Source: a virus. From it: a stretch of 22,249 nt of DNA. Below the pieces are notes generated by a model, which worked only from the letters and a program-made list of their open reading frames with translations, made no database searches and was not told the origin of the DNA. The position numbers were made by a program, and so were the translations under genes. Below, in pieces: positions 6,790 through 13,867 of the stretch. The DNA lies in the IMG/VR virus record IMGVR_UViG_3300021375_001164, positions 1 to 22,249 of that record; one strand, written 5' to 3'. Numbering within the stretch: the first letter of the stretch is position 1; every line of letters starts with the position of its first letter.

Positions 6790-7279
6790 ACTGTTTCTCC
6801 AATTTACGTGCTTTCTTTTGAGCCATGTCCCATTTAAGTTTGCTTGCACGATCTTTGAATGTAATGCCTAACAAATGATCCAGTTCGTGCAAGTAACACT
6901 TAGCACTATAACCTTCAATCTTTACAGTTTGTTTTTCTAAATTTTCATTATACCATTCTGCAAGTATTTCTTTAGGACGTTTGATCTTAACAAACACATT
7001 TGGAAAACTTAGACATCCTTCGATGTCGTCTTGTGTATCCGATGTATATTGCAGTACAGTAGGATTAATACACATTGTACTATTCTCTACACTGTCGCCC
7101 ATTACAAATACTTTAGCATCAAGTCCAATTTGATTTGCACTTAGTCCAATGCCGTTGTTCGCAATCATAAACTCGACCATTTCTTTTTTGAGTTCAACTG
7201 GGTCAAATCCTGGATTTTCTAAATCAACATCTTTAACTTCGCGTTCTAAAAATTCGTTTGGATATTTAATTAAGTTCAT
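6782..7279 (-). CDS. def: Peptide deformylase
   Basis: Removes the N-terminal formyl group from nascent proteins. The 165-aa protein has all three family motifs: GIGLSANQ (43-50), EGCLS (87-91) with the metal-binding cysteine, and HELDH (131-135) with the two metal-binding histidines and catalytic glutamate. It is a complete, typically sized enzyme. Deformylases are a known auxiliary gene in marine cyanophages. The start has AAAGGAAAG about 6 nt upstream and overlaps the preceding stop by 4 nt (ATGA); the stop overlaps the TTG start of the next gene. It is probably active and translationally coupled to both neighbours. Confidence 0.95.
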   Translation of the reverse strand: MNLIKYPNEFLEREVKDVDLENPGFDPVELKKEMVEFMIANNGIGLSANQIGLDAKVFVMGDSVENSTMCINPTVLQYTSDTQDDIEGCLSFPNVFVKIKRPKEILAEWYNENLEKQTVKIEGYSAKCYLHELDHLLGITFKDRASKLKWDMAQKKARKLEKQFA

Positions 7280-7965
7280 AGTTTACTTTCCTTTACTACA
7301 TCTTTTACAAGTTGTACGTCTGATGTTTGTCGTTTAAATCTAATACCCCAGTGTTGAGGATCTACAATATGATAGATCATACTCAACTGTTCATCATTAA
7401 ATTTACTTAGCATGTCCTTGCCGCTCTTACAATTAAGCATGAGCCACGGTGAAATCTTTCCGTCCCTGATATGCCATACTGCTCTATTAGGCGATGCATA
7501 TAAGAAGTAATGATTCCAAACACTATTGTTTTCAGCAGCCCACTCTACCATAGTTTCAATACTACGTTCTAATGCAGTTTCTACACCTTCTTTTTTAATT
7601 AGTTCAATAGCATATGTTTCATACATTTCTTCCCTGCACCAATGATCAAGTTTAACTCCCGATGTTACAACGTAGTTAATATACTTCTCAGGGTACAACG
7701 GTTTCACATTAGATACAAAACTACCAAACTTTACAAACGCATTATAATAACTGCTTTTGCAAAACTCTTCATAGGTTTTATCTTTCTTTGCGCCTGCACT
7801 AAGTTTATAGAATTGATTAAATGCATAAAATCCTAAGCGTACTCTGCGTTCATCCTTTTGCAATGCTCTGCGTTTCTTTTCACATAGGTGCGCCATGAGA
7901 GTTGATTCTCTTACATAACTACTTCCGCAGTACTCGCACTTATATGGCTTAGAGCTTGATGTCAA
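7276..7965 (-). CDS. Conserved phage protein with N-terminal C2H2 zinc finger
   Basis: About 229 aa. Near the N-terminus, YKCEYCGSSYVRESTLMAHLC has the C-x2-C and a His/Cys-ending pattern of a C2H2-like zinc finger, followed by a basic segment (EKKRRALQKDERR). The remaining 170 residues are a conserved domain I remember from marine T4-like phages without a name; it includes YYNAFVKFGSFVSNVKPLYP and the Trp-containing VWNHYFLYASPNRAVW. No ATG start exists. TTG at 7965 overlaps the preceding gene's end by 17 nt and has AAGAG 7 nt upstream; a TTG at 8028 would give 250 aa with a long overlap. Start is therefore uncertain. Likely nucleic-acid binding, by the finger only. Confidence 0.75.
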   Translation of the reverse strand: MTSSSKPYKCEYCGSSYVRESTLMAHLCEKKRRALQKDERRVRLGFYAFNQFYKLSAGAKKDKTYEEFCKSSYYNAFVKFGSFVSNVKPLYPEKYINYVVTSGVKLDHWCREEMYETYAIELIKKEGVETALERSIETMVEWAAENNSVWNHYFLYASPNRAVWHIRDGKISPWLMLNCKSGKDMLSKFNDEQLSMIYHIVDPQHWGIRFKRQTSDVQLVKDVVKESKL

Positions 7966-8416
7966 TTTCGTGCTCTTCTGCAAGTTGTTTAAGTTCTTTT
8001 TTTGTAGATATTCTAGCAAGTGTTTCAACCTCGTCTGTCTTTAGGTGTGGATATATTTTTTCTAGCAGTTGCATTGCCTTGCCTGTACTGCCGTCACGTT
8101 TCTTAAAACCAATCCAAGGATGAAATTCATTCTTACCTGTGTTACCGCACATGCACAACAACTGCCACATTAGTTTTTGATGTCCGCGATCTTTGCCAAC
8201 ACCAATATCATTAAAATGTTTATTGTAGTACTCGTTAGTTTTAAACACAGCAAGTTCTTGCTTTTCTCGACTACCTTGTACGCCACTAACATATCTATTC
8301 AACAACCAAAAGCTAATTTGCTTCTTGTGATCATCTTCCAAGTGATTCCAAATCTCACTTTCACCATTGTCGATCCAACTGAGGATTTCTTTTATTGCAA
8401 TTTTTTCTGCTGCCAT
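7949..8416 (-). CDS. Conserved phage protein, possibly clamp-loader small subunit-like
   Basis: A 155-aa mostly helical, charged protein. The arrangement of ISFWLLNRYVSG (34-45), FKTNEYYNKHF and HQKLMWQLLCMCG, then a basic Trp-containing GKNEFHPWIGFKK, is reminiscent of T4 gp62 (clamp-loader small subunit), where NALSQFP, MN and a basic W-containing segment occur in similar order. This is a weak visual resemblance; gp62 is normally next to gp44 and gp45, which are not here. The ATG follows GGAGG at about 10 nt and overlaps the kdsB 3' end by 25 nt. Confident as a gene, low confidence in any function. Confidence 0.78.
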   Translation of the reverse strand: MAAEKIAIKEILSWIDNGESEIWNHLEDDHKKQISFWLLNRYVSGVQGSREKQELAVFKTNEYYNKHFNDIGVGKDRGHQKLMWQLLCMCGNTGKNEFHPWIGFKKRDGSTGKAMQLLEKIYPHLKTDEVETLARISTKKELKQLAEEHEIDIKL

Positions 8417-9081
8417 GTTTCAACATCCTCCGGGGTATTAATCTCTACTCCATTAAAGTATACACTCTGTACACCAATTTGCCAACCGTTTTTTAGCCAA
8501 CGTAGTTGTTCTAGTTTCTCTATACGTTCTTCTTTTGGAATCTGCATACTAGGATACAGTTCCAATGCAGTACGTTTATAACCATACACTCCTAAGTGCC
8601 ATTCTCCATATCCTGTCATTCCTCTACCAAACCATAGAGCATTGTCGCCTGCACGTATCATTTTAACTGAGTTAAGATTGTTTTGTTCTTGTTCAGGCAT
8701 GTTAGTGTATACTGTACTTACTGGATAGTACTTCAACTGTTTAACACATCCTTCGATCATCTCTACTGTTACATTTGGCATATCGCCCTGTACATTTATG
8801 AATTGATCATAATCATTAAATGTTCTACTGTTTACAGCACCTGCACATCTTTCTGTACCATTTTCATAATCATGTGTGTCTATATAAAAATCTACGCCTG
8901 CTGCCTTTGCTGCTTGCGCAATCGTTTTATTATCAGTAAGAACGTATGTGTCATATCCACTTGCTTTGCAAGTTTCTGCCACACGCTGTATCATTGTTTT
9001 ACCATCTAACAATGCCAACGGCTTTCCAGGGAAGCGTGTGCTTCCGTATCTAGCGGGTATAAGAATAGCGGTGGATGTCAT
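8392..9081 (-). CDS. kdsB: KdsB-like CMP-Kdo synthetase (3-deoxy-manno-octulosonate cytidylyltransferase)
   Basis: Activates Kdo or a related ulosonic acid with CTP to CMP-Kdo. The 229-aa protein has the nucleotide-binding IPARYGSTRFPGKPL (8-22), NVQGD (96-100) with the magnesium aspartate, and HLGVYGYKRTALELYP (162-177), like the HIGLYGYR block of KdsB. Two deviations: the C-terminal VDTPEDL motif of E. coli KdsB, which provides the second metal-binding Asp, reads INTPEDV (Asn215), and the usual SRxxIP segment is WFGRGM. The substrate may therefore differ from standard Kdo. It starts with strong GGAGG and overlaps kdsA by 32 nt, so the two enzymes are tightly coupled. Confidence 0.85.
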   Translation of the reverse strand: MTSTAILIPARYGSTRFPGKPLALLDGKTMIQRVAETCKASGYDTYVLTDNKTIAQAAKAAGVDFYIDTHDYENGTERCAGAVNSRTFNDYDQFINVQGDMPNVTVEMIEGCVKQLKYYPVSTVYTNMPEQEQNNLNSVKMIRAGDNALWFGRGMTGYGEWHLGVYGYKRTALELYPSMQIPKEERIEKLEQLRWLKNGWQIGVQSVYFNGVEINTPEDVETWQQKKLQ

Positions 9082-9811
9082 CGACTACCTCCTCAAAGTC
9101 TTCTAGTCGCAACATGTTAGGACCGTCACTAGGTGCATTGTCTGGATCAGGGTGTACTTCTAAGAAGAAGTTGCTAACGCCCATAGCAGCGGCAGCGCGA
9201 GCAAGACCTGGAACGTAATCACGATTACCGCCAGACGATTCACCGGCCCCTCCAGGTTTTTGTACTGAGTGCGTTGCGTCAAATACGATCGGAACGCTAA
9301 AGTTATCAAGCATGTACTGCAAGCCAGTAAAATCGACCACAAGATTGTTATAACCAAAACTAGTACCTCTTTCTGTTATCCAAACTTCTTTAGCACCTTC
9401 TGTTTTTGAAAGGATACCTTTTACGTCCCACGGTGCAAGGAACTGTCCTTTTTTGATATTTACAATACAATCTGTAGCACAGGCTGCACGTATTAAATCT
9501 GTTTGACGACAAAGAAACGCAGGAATCTGAATGACATCGACAAACGATCGACATCTACTTATTTGTCCTTCTGTATGAACATCTGTTAAGATCTTCACAT
9601 CAAGTGTTTCTTTTAATGCCAACAGATCAGGAAGTGCAGCGTCTATTCCCACACCACGCTCGCCACTCATAGATGTGCGATTTGCTTTGTCGTAACTAGC
9701 TTTAAAGTAATACTCGATGCCATAATTGTCACATACACGTTTACACTCTTTGGCAATCTCTGCACTCTGTGCAAGTGTTTCGTGTTGACACGGTCCTGCA
9801 ATAATTCTCAT
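9050..9811 (-). CDS. kdsA: KdsA, Kdo-8-phosphate synthase (metal-dependent type)
   Basis: Condenses phosphoenolpyruvate and arabinose-5-phosphate to Kdo-8-phosphate in the cytoplasm. At 253 aa it is a nearly complete TIM barrel. Motifs: IIAGPC (3-8), FKASYDKANRTS (36-47), ILTDVHT (74-80), IQIPAFLCRQTDL (94-106), VNIKKGQF (117-124), ERGTSFGYNNLVVD (147-160) and FDATHSVQ (177-184). Cys8, His181, Glu218 and Asp229 sit where the Aquifex-type metal-dependent enzymes bind metal; E. coli KdsA has Asn instead of that cysteine. The start has AAGGA 6 nt upstream and overlaps the previous stop by 4 nt. No KdsC phosphatase or KdsD isomerase is in the window, so the host may supply those steps. Confidence 0.93.
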   Translation of the reverse strand: MRIIAGPCQHETLAQSAEIAKECKRVCDNYGIEYYFKASYDKANRTSMSGERGVGIDAALPDLLALKETLDVKILTDVHTEGQISRCRSFVDVIQIPAFLCRQTDLIRAACATDCIVNIKKGQFLAPWDVKGILSKTEGAKEVWITERGTSFGYNNLVVDFTGLQYMLDNFSVPIVFDATHSVQKPGGAGESSGGNRDYVPGLARAAAAMGVSNFFLEVHPDPDNAPSDGPNMLRLEDFEEVVDDIHRYSYTR

Positions 9812-10062
9812 TTGTCATCCTTAATAATATAATAGAGGTCTAGTAGTTTTTTCATTTGTGTTTGAAGAGTGTGATTAGTTTCTGATAGTCTACACAACTC
9901 TTTCCATTCACTCCAACTAAAGATATCTCCAGTTGCTCTACTTATAGCTTCTGGAGCGCCGCCTACTATCCATCTTTCTATTTCATTGTGTGGAGGATCT
10001 CTATAGCGGGCATACAGAACACCGTTTGCCCGCTCATAGATTAACGCTTGTCCTGGAATCAT
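9808..10062 (-). CDS. Small conserved phage protein, function unknown
   Basis: An 84-aa protein starting MIPGQALIYERANGVLYARYRDPPHNEIERW, with a short beta-rich N-terminal half and a helical C-terminal half (LCRLSETNHTLQTQMKKLL) that could form a short coiled coil. I recall relatives in marine T4-like phages with the same MIPGQALIYER opening and no assigned function. ATG 10062 is the conserved-looking start; an in-frame TTG at 10071 would add three residues, and neither has a clear SD, so coupling to the gene ending at 10074 is likely. Its end overlaps kdsA by 4 nt. Nothing visible ties it to Kdo synthesis beyond position. Confidence 0.75.
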   Translation of the reverse strand: MIPGQALIYERANGVLYARYRDPPHNEIERWIVGGAPEAISRATGDIFSWSEWKELCRLSETNHTLQTQMKKLLDLYYIIKDDK

Positions 10063-10073
10063 CCTAGTCAAGA

Positions 10074-10322
10074 TTACTTGTCCATTAGCTCTGCTTTGCG
10101 CTTCTCGATAGCTGCAAGGCGTTGAGCTTCTGCTTCAATGTCAGCAGAATCTTTTTCTGCTTTTGCTGTGCCGTCTCGACCCATAACCACCAAAATAATT
10201 GCTGTGATCAACGGTGAGATGAGTAGTGCAACTACAAACCAAAGCCATCCATTACGTCCCCAGTTGTTAGCCCAATAGCCTACTAGTGCTGAAAATACTA
10301 CTGCGATTAAAATAATATCCAA
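10074..10322 (-). CDS. Small membrane protein, two transmembrane segments
   Basis: An 82-aa protein with two hydrophobic helices: about residues 3-18 (IILIAVVFSALVGYWA) and 27-47 (WFVVALLISPLITAIILVVMG region). They are joined by a short NNWGRNG turn, forming a hairpin. The C-terminal 35 residues are charged and helical (KAEKDSADIEAEAQRLAAIEKRKAELMDK), probably cytoplasmic. It begins at TTG 10322 just after the cupin gene stop, with AAGGAAAG upstream at a long spacing. No other in-frame start keeps the first helix. No enzymatic motif is visible; holin-like or envelope-modifying roles are possible, but nothing supports a choice. Confidence 0.75.
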   Translation of the reverse strand: MDIILIAVVFSALVGYWANNWGRNGWLWFVVALLISPLITAIILVVMGRDGTAKAEKDSADIEAEAQRLAAIEKRKAELMDK

Positions 10323-10323
10323 T

Positions 10324-10686
10324 TTACTTCTTTCCTTTTACTTCGGTGCCGCTAGTACGACGAACAATGTCATCGTGATTAAATTCAGCCCAGTACAGTT
10401 CAAAAGCGACACCGTCTTCTAGTCCTTCGAACTGATGAATCTTACCGGGCTTGACTTGTGTAAAGTCGCCAGCTTCAAGAATAGTTTCATCAACTAGTCC
10501 TTGATCATCTTGCCATACACGCACAAGCATTTTGCCTGACTCAACAAAGAAGCCATTCCATTTAAACTGATGTTCATGTTCTGAACATTTGTAGCCTTCT
10601 TTGAATTCAATACGGTGAAACTCTAGTACACCGTTTGCATGGATCAACTCTGTGTTGCCCCAAATCTTTCCTGCTTTAATTCCCAT
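10324..10686 (-). CDS. Cupin-domain protein
   Basis: A 120-aa single-domain cupin. Motif 1 appears as YKCSEHEHQFKWNGFFVESG (32-51), with the H-x-H pair and later Glu that bind metal in active cupins. Motif 2 appears as GDFTQVKPGKIHQF (about 73-86), with the PxG and following His. This size and arrangement fit sugar-phosphate isomerase/epimerase-like or sensor cupins; substrate cannot be read. The start has AAAGGAA about 6 nt upstream. It lies between uvsW and kdsA/kdsB in the same unit, so a sugar-related role is an inference from context. A second, unrelated cupin domain is fused to the nucleotidyltransferase at 18465-19238. Confidence 0.85.
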   Translation of the reverse strand: MGIKAGKIWGNTELIHANGVLEFHRIEFKEGYKCSEHEHQFKWNGFFVESGKMLVRVWQDDQGLVDETILEAGDFTQVKPGKIHQFEGLEDGVAFELYWAEFNHDDIVRRTSGTEVKGKK

Positions 10687-10696
10687 GTTGATTCCT

Positions 10697-11203
10697 TTAC
10701 ATTAACAAACTATATTCTATTACTTCACATTGACGACTGATGTCTTTTACAAAGAATGCACACAACGGATTTTTGCCTTCTGTAATTGGTACGCTTAGTA
10801 GTTGTCCGTTCTTCATTTTAGGAAAATACCATTTAACATCTGTGTAAAAATTTACAATTTTAATTTCTGCAAAATCAGTTTTAAAACTAGTTAGTGGATT
10901 AAACAAAAATGCTTCAAAACCTCTATCGTTAATACTAGTTAAAGGAAGTACTTCTAAATCGTTACCGCTTTCTGAACAACCTACAGCAATGTTCCAATCT
11001 ACAGGCATAGTTACTTCTTTGCCGCCAATGTCTAATACCATTGCAGGCGCACTAAAACTTTCTAAGAAAATTAAAGGAACAAAGAAAAAGTCAGGATTTT
11101 TAGGATCACTATTATCTAGTACACTAAAACGTACATCGTCTTCTATAGTTTCTGGTAAATTATCTAGGTTAAAACACTCGTTATCTAAAGTTAATATTCT
11201 CAT
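10697..11203 (-). CDS. Conserved phage protein following uvsW, function unknown
   Basis: A 168-aa, beta-rich soluble protein with no transmembrane segments. Notable conserved-looking stretches are MRILTLDNE at the start, PVDWNIAVGCSESGNDLEVL (67-86), LTSINDRGFEAFLFNPLTSF (87-106) and VKWYFPKMKNGQLLSVPI (123-140). I remember similar proteins in marine T4-like phages, always uncharacterised. The ATG directly follows the uvsW stop, so translation is probably coupled. No catalytic motif is visible. Confidence 0.8.
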   Translation of the reverse strand: MRILTLDNECFNLDNLPETIEDDVRFSVLDNSDPKNPDFFFVPLIFLESFSAPAMVLDIGGKEVTMPVDWNIAVGCSESGNDLEVLPLTSINDRGFEAFLFNPLTSFKTDFAEIKIVNFYTDVKWYFPKMKNGQLLSVPITEGKNPLCAFFVKDISRQCEVIEYSLLM

Positions 11204-12667
11204 TTAATTCCAATCCACTTTTTCAATAGTAAAGGGATACTCTGCTTCTTTGTAAAATTTCTTACGCTGAGTTAGATGTCGCTTCGCAAACTTACAAGTA
11301 CTTGTAAGATCCCATATTTGTACGAAGTCTTTATCTTTTGCCTTTCTTACGCCTCTACCAATACTTTGTATAACACGCACGAAAGACTTACCAGGCTCAA
11401 GAAGAACAAGATTAAAAATACGTGGAATGTTAAGCCCGACGGCGGCGACTCCATACGTTGCGATAATGACTTCATTAGTTCCTTCGCGAATCGTGTCATA
11501 TGTTTCCTTTCTGTCTTTAACCTTAACACTTCCGCTAATGAACGTGCTGTTGGGTATAAGTGTTTGTAGTGTTTCGCCTGCACTAATTCTATCTACAAGA
11601 ATTAGAGTATTGCCTGATTGTGATACTGTGTTCATCATCTTACCAATGTATTCCAAACGTGCTGTATCTGAAGTTAGATATTTTAGTTCGCTTTGATAAT
11701 CTCTATGTGCAACAGTGTCGATTAGTTGTACTACGTTAACGTGACAAGTTGACAACACACCTTTGTCTTGAAGTTCCTTTGCTGTAATTGACCCGACTAC
11801 AGGACCTAAACTTGCGTGAATACTTTCAAACTCAAACTTCTCTCTTGGTACTGTGCCAGTTAGTCCCCAGCGAATAGGAGCGTTGCGTAGGTTGCGAGTA
11901 AGCAAGTTCTTAAGAACTTCTGCTTTCGCCATGTGTACTTCGTCAACAATAACAGTGCTTACACCTTCTAAGAACTCTGCCAGTGATAACACTGCGCTTC
12001 CGTCTTTGTGCTTCTTGTCCAAAATATTTAAGGATTGCCAAGTACATATAGTGTGAGTCTTACCTAGTTGTTTTCTGTCGCCAAAGTACACCCCTACGTC
12101 TAATCCACAGTTAATATAGTCTTCTTCAGTTTGTTCTACTAGGCTCTTGTTAGGAACAATAACTAGACTACGCCCGTAAGGTTCACTGATGTGTGATAAC
12201 GTAGCTGTTGTAATTGTCTTGCCTGCGCCTGTAGCAATCTGCTGTAGACTCTGTGGATTAGCAATAAAGTTGTTGATTGCTTCTACTTGATAATCACGTA
12301 GAATAATTTCTGTACCTGCTACTGGATGACCTTCAGGCCATACAACGCCTTGGTCTGCCCAATAGCGTTCTGTAACTGGTTGAAAGTTTAAAGTAATAGG
12401 ATGTCGTCTATCTTCAATGTCTACAATCTGTACATTGTTCTTTGCCAGCACTTCACTAACAACATCAAGGTGATTGACATAGCCAGTGCCGCCAATGCCA
12501 AAGAAAGCAACTTTGCCATCCCACCGACCTAGTTTATACTGTGGCATATGCTTTGCATACGGCACTTCAAACTTAAGAGCATTTGCGAGCTTTCGGCGTA
12601 CATCAACATCAAGACCTTCTAGTTTAATGTTTACTTCATCTTCGATTATTAATTTACAACTAGCCAT
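11204..12667 (-). CDS. uvsW: UvsW-like DNA/RNA helicase
   Basis: An SF2 helicase that in T4 unwinds branched recombination intermediates and R-loops and shifts the phage from origin- to recombination-dependent replication. At 487 aa it is close to T4 UvsW. Motifs: Q-like LRDYQVEAI (123-131), Walker A ATGAGKT (145-151), DEVH (242-245), GLTGT (268-272) and motif VI QSIGRGVRK (434-442). The N-terminal 100 residues contain the family's small substrate-binding region (YKLGRWDGKVAFF). It overlaps the preceding 390-aa gene by 8 nt and shares that gene's promoter. In T4 uvsW lies near uvsY; here the glycan island separates them. Confidence 0.95.
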   Translation of the reverse strand: MASCKLIIEDEVNIKLEGLDVDVRRKLANALKFEVPYAKHMPQYKLGRWDGKVAFFGIGGTGYVNHLDVVSEVLAKNNVQIVDIEDRRHPITLNFQPVTERYWADQGVVWPEGHPVAGTEIILRDYQVEAINNFIANPQSLQQIATGAGKTITTATLSHISEPYGRSLVIVPNKSLVEQTEEDYINCGLDVGVYFGDRKQLGKTHTICTWQSLNILDKKHKDGSAVLSLAEFLEGVSTVIVDEVHMAKAEVLKNLLTRNLRNAPIRWGLTGTVPREKFEFESIHASLGPVVGSITAKELQDKGVLSTCHVNVVQLIDTVAHRDYQSELKYLTSDTARLEYIGKMMNTVSQSGNTLILVDRISAGETLQTLIPNSTFISGSVKVKDRKETYDTIREGTNEVIIATYGVAAVGLNIPRIFNLVLLEPGKSFVRVIQSIGRGVRKAKDKDFVQIWDLTSTCKFAKRHLTQRKKFYKEAEYPFTIEKVDWN

Positions 12668-13832
12668 AGTATCTTGAATGTCTCCTCATAGGACTCAAAT
12701 GTTCTTCTCTATATACAATTAAGTCACAGTTAAATGAAACATAATCATTCACATGACGGTCCATTGAACTTGTAAAACTAAATGCTGCACTAGGCTTCCA
12801 TTCATTATTTACAAGCAACTTAGGTAACTTATCCTTACTAATATACACTACTTTTGTCGACTTGTCAACCCAATTGTTTAATTTTCTGTCCTTAATCAAT
12901 TGGTTAAAGCCTGCGTCTTTGTCTGCTAAACGAAACAACACACTCTGTTCTTCTGAGTTTAAAATGTCTCTAAAATGGTTTACAAATTCATGTAATTCAT
13001 TTTCTGGCTCGTTGTCTAGTATTACTAACAACGGAAATCTATTTAATTTCCATAGTGCATCTAACATGTTATGTAATGAATGCATAGACGGCTTGCTGTG
13101 GAAGGTTTTATCTGTCCGACATACAATTTGATTTACAAGTGTAGATTTATCAGTTGGTAATTCAATATGATCAAATCCATATCTAAATCTACGATCAATA
13201 AACTGCGTCATGGTTTCTGAAGTTAGATCTCCTAGTTCATCTTTTATAATAGGCTGTAGAGTAGGATGAATATTAATTAATTCCATATTAGAAATTCCAC
13301 TTATGTAGTCTTGCGGGGAACTGTGTATGGCTTTAATTTCTTTATATAGATCAATAACTTCTTCAGCAATTTCAAATTCTTTATTGTTGAATCTATCCAG
13401 TAATTGTAAAATATTACTTTCAGTAAGAGCAAAAGAATGTGTGTGAGAACCTTTTTCGTGATGATATCCATAGCCAGCTTTATTTGCAACTTCTTGCACT
13501 AACATTATTTCAGTTTTTCTAAAAGGAAATCTTATTTTAATTTCGTTGTCTGCAAGTTTGATATATTTACTGCGATCAATGTGTCGAACTGGCTGACGCA
13601 GTTGATTAACAGCATAATCAAAGTCCCAATCTAAATTGACAAACTGATCGCGATATGATTGTAATTTTTCATACATAAGTGCTGACTGTCTATCAGTTAG
13701 AGCAACGCCTCGAAAGGTTTGTCTAGCAATACTAGTCATAATAGTATGATCAGTTTTTTCAATAGTAAACTCGACAGGAGACTCACGCAGTCCTGCAAGA
13801 TGTTCTAAACAATCTTCTAAATTTATAATCAT
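12660..13832 (-). CDS. Large conserved phage protein upstream of uvsW, function unknown
   Basis: A 390-aa soluble protein beginning MIINLEDCLEHLAGLRESPVEF. I recall homologues beside uvsW in marine T4-like phages, without function. Visible features are TSIARQTFRGVALTDRQSAL (33-52), a His-containing GYHHEKGSHTHSFAL segment (122-136), and a C-terminal region with alternating hydrophobic strands such as FPLLVILDNEPEN and KSTKVVYISKDKL, suggesting an alpha/beta domain. No Walker or nuclease motif is clear. It is the first gene of the long uvsW-kds unit and starts at an ATG without an SD, 6 nt after a strong promoter. A DNA-metabolism role is inferred from position only. Confidence 0.85.
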   Translation of the reverse strand: MIINLEDCLEHLAGLRESPVEFTIEKTDHTIMTSIARQTFRGVALTDRQSALMYEKLQSYRDQFVNLDWDFDYAVNQLRQPVRHIDRSKYIKLADNEIKIRFPFRKTEIMLVQEVANKAGYGYHHEKGSHTHSFALTESNILQLLDRFNNKEFEIAEEVIDLYKEIKAIHSSPQDYISGISNMELINIHPTLQPIIKDELGDLTSETMTQFIDRRFRYGFDHIELPTDKSTLVNQIVCRTDKTFHSKPSMHSLHNMLDALWKLNRFPLLVILDNEPENELHEFVNHFRDILNSEEQSVLFRLADKDAGFNQLIKDRKLNNWVDKSTKVVYISKDKLPKLLVNNEWKPSAAFSFTSSMDRHVNDYVSFNCDLIVYREEHLSPMRRHSRYYG

Positions 13833-13838
13833 ACATAC

Positions 13839-13867
13839 AGTATAACTTAAATTAGCTTAGGTGTCAA
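13839..13867 (-). promoter_or_regulatory. Strong sigma70-type promoter for the uvsW-kds unit
   Basis: TTGACA (13867-13862), a 17-nt spacer and TATACT (13844-13839; one mismatch to TATAAT) on the minus strand. The -35 lies in the coding end of the last glycan-island gene, whose TAA stop (13849-13847) falls in the spacer. Six nt (13838-13833) separate the -10 from the ATG at 13832, as for gene 41 and primase. No SD is present. Confidence 0.86.

Noticed and set aside
7949-8416. Firm assignment as clamp-loader gp62
   Set aside because: Only a loose pattern resemblance, and gp44/gp45 are not adjacent. Left as possible.
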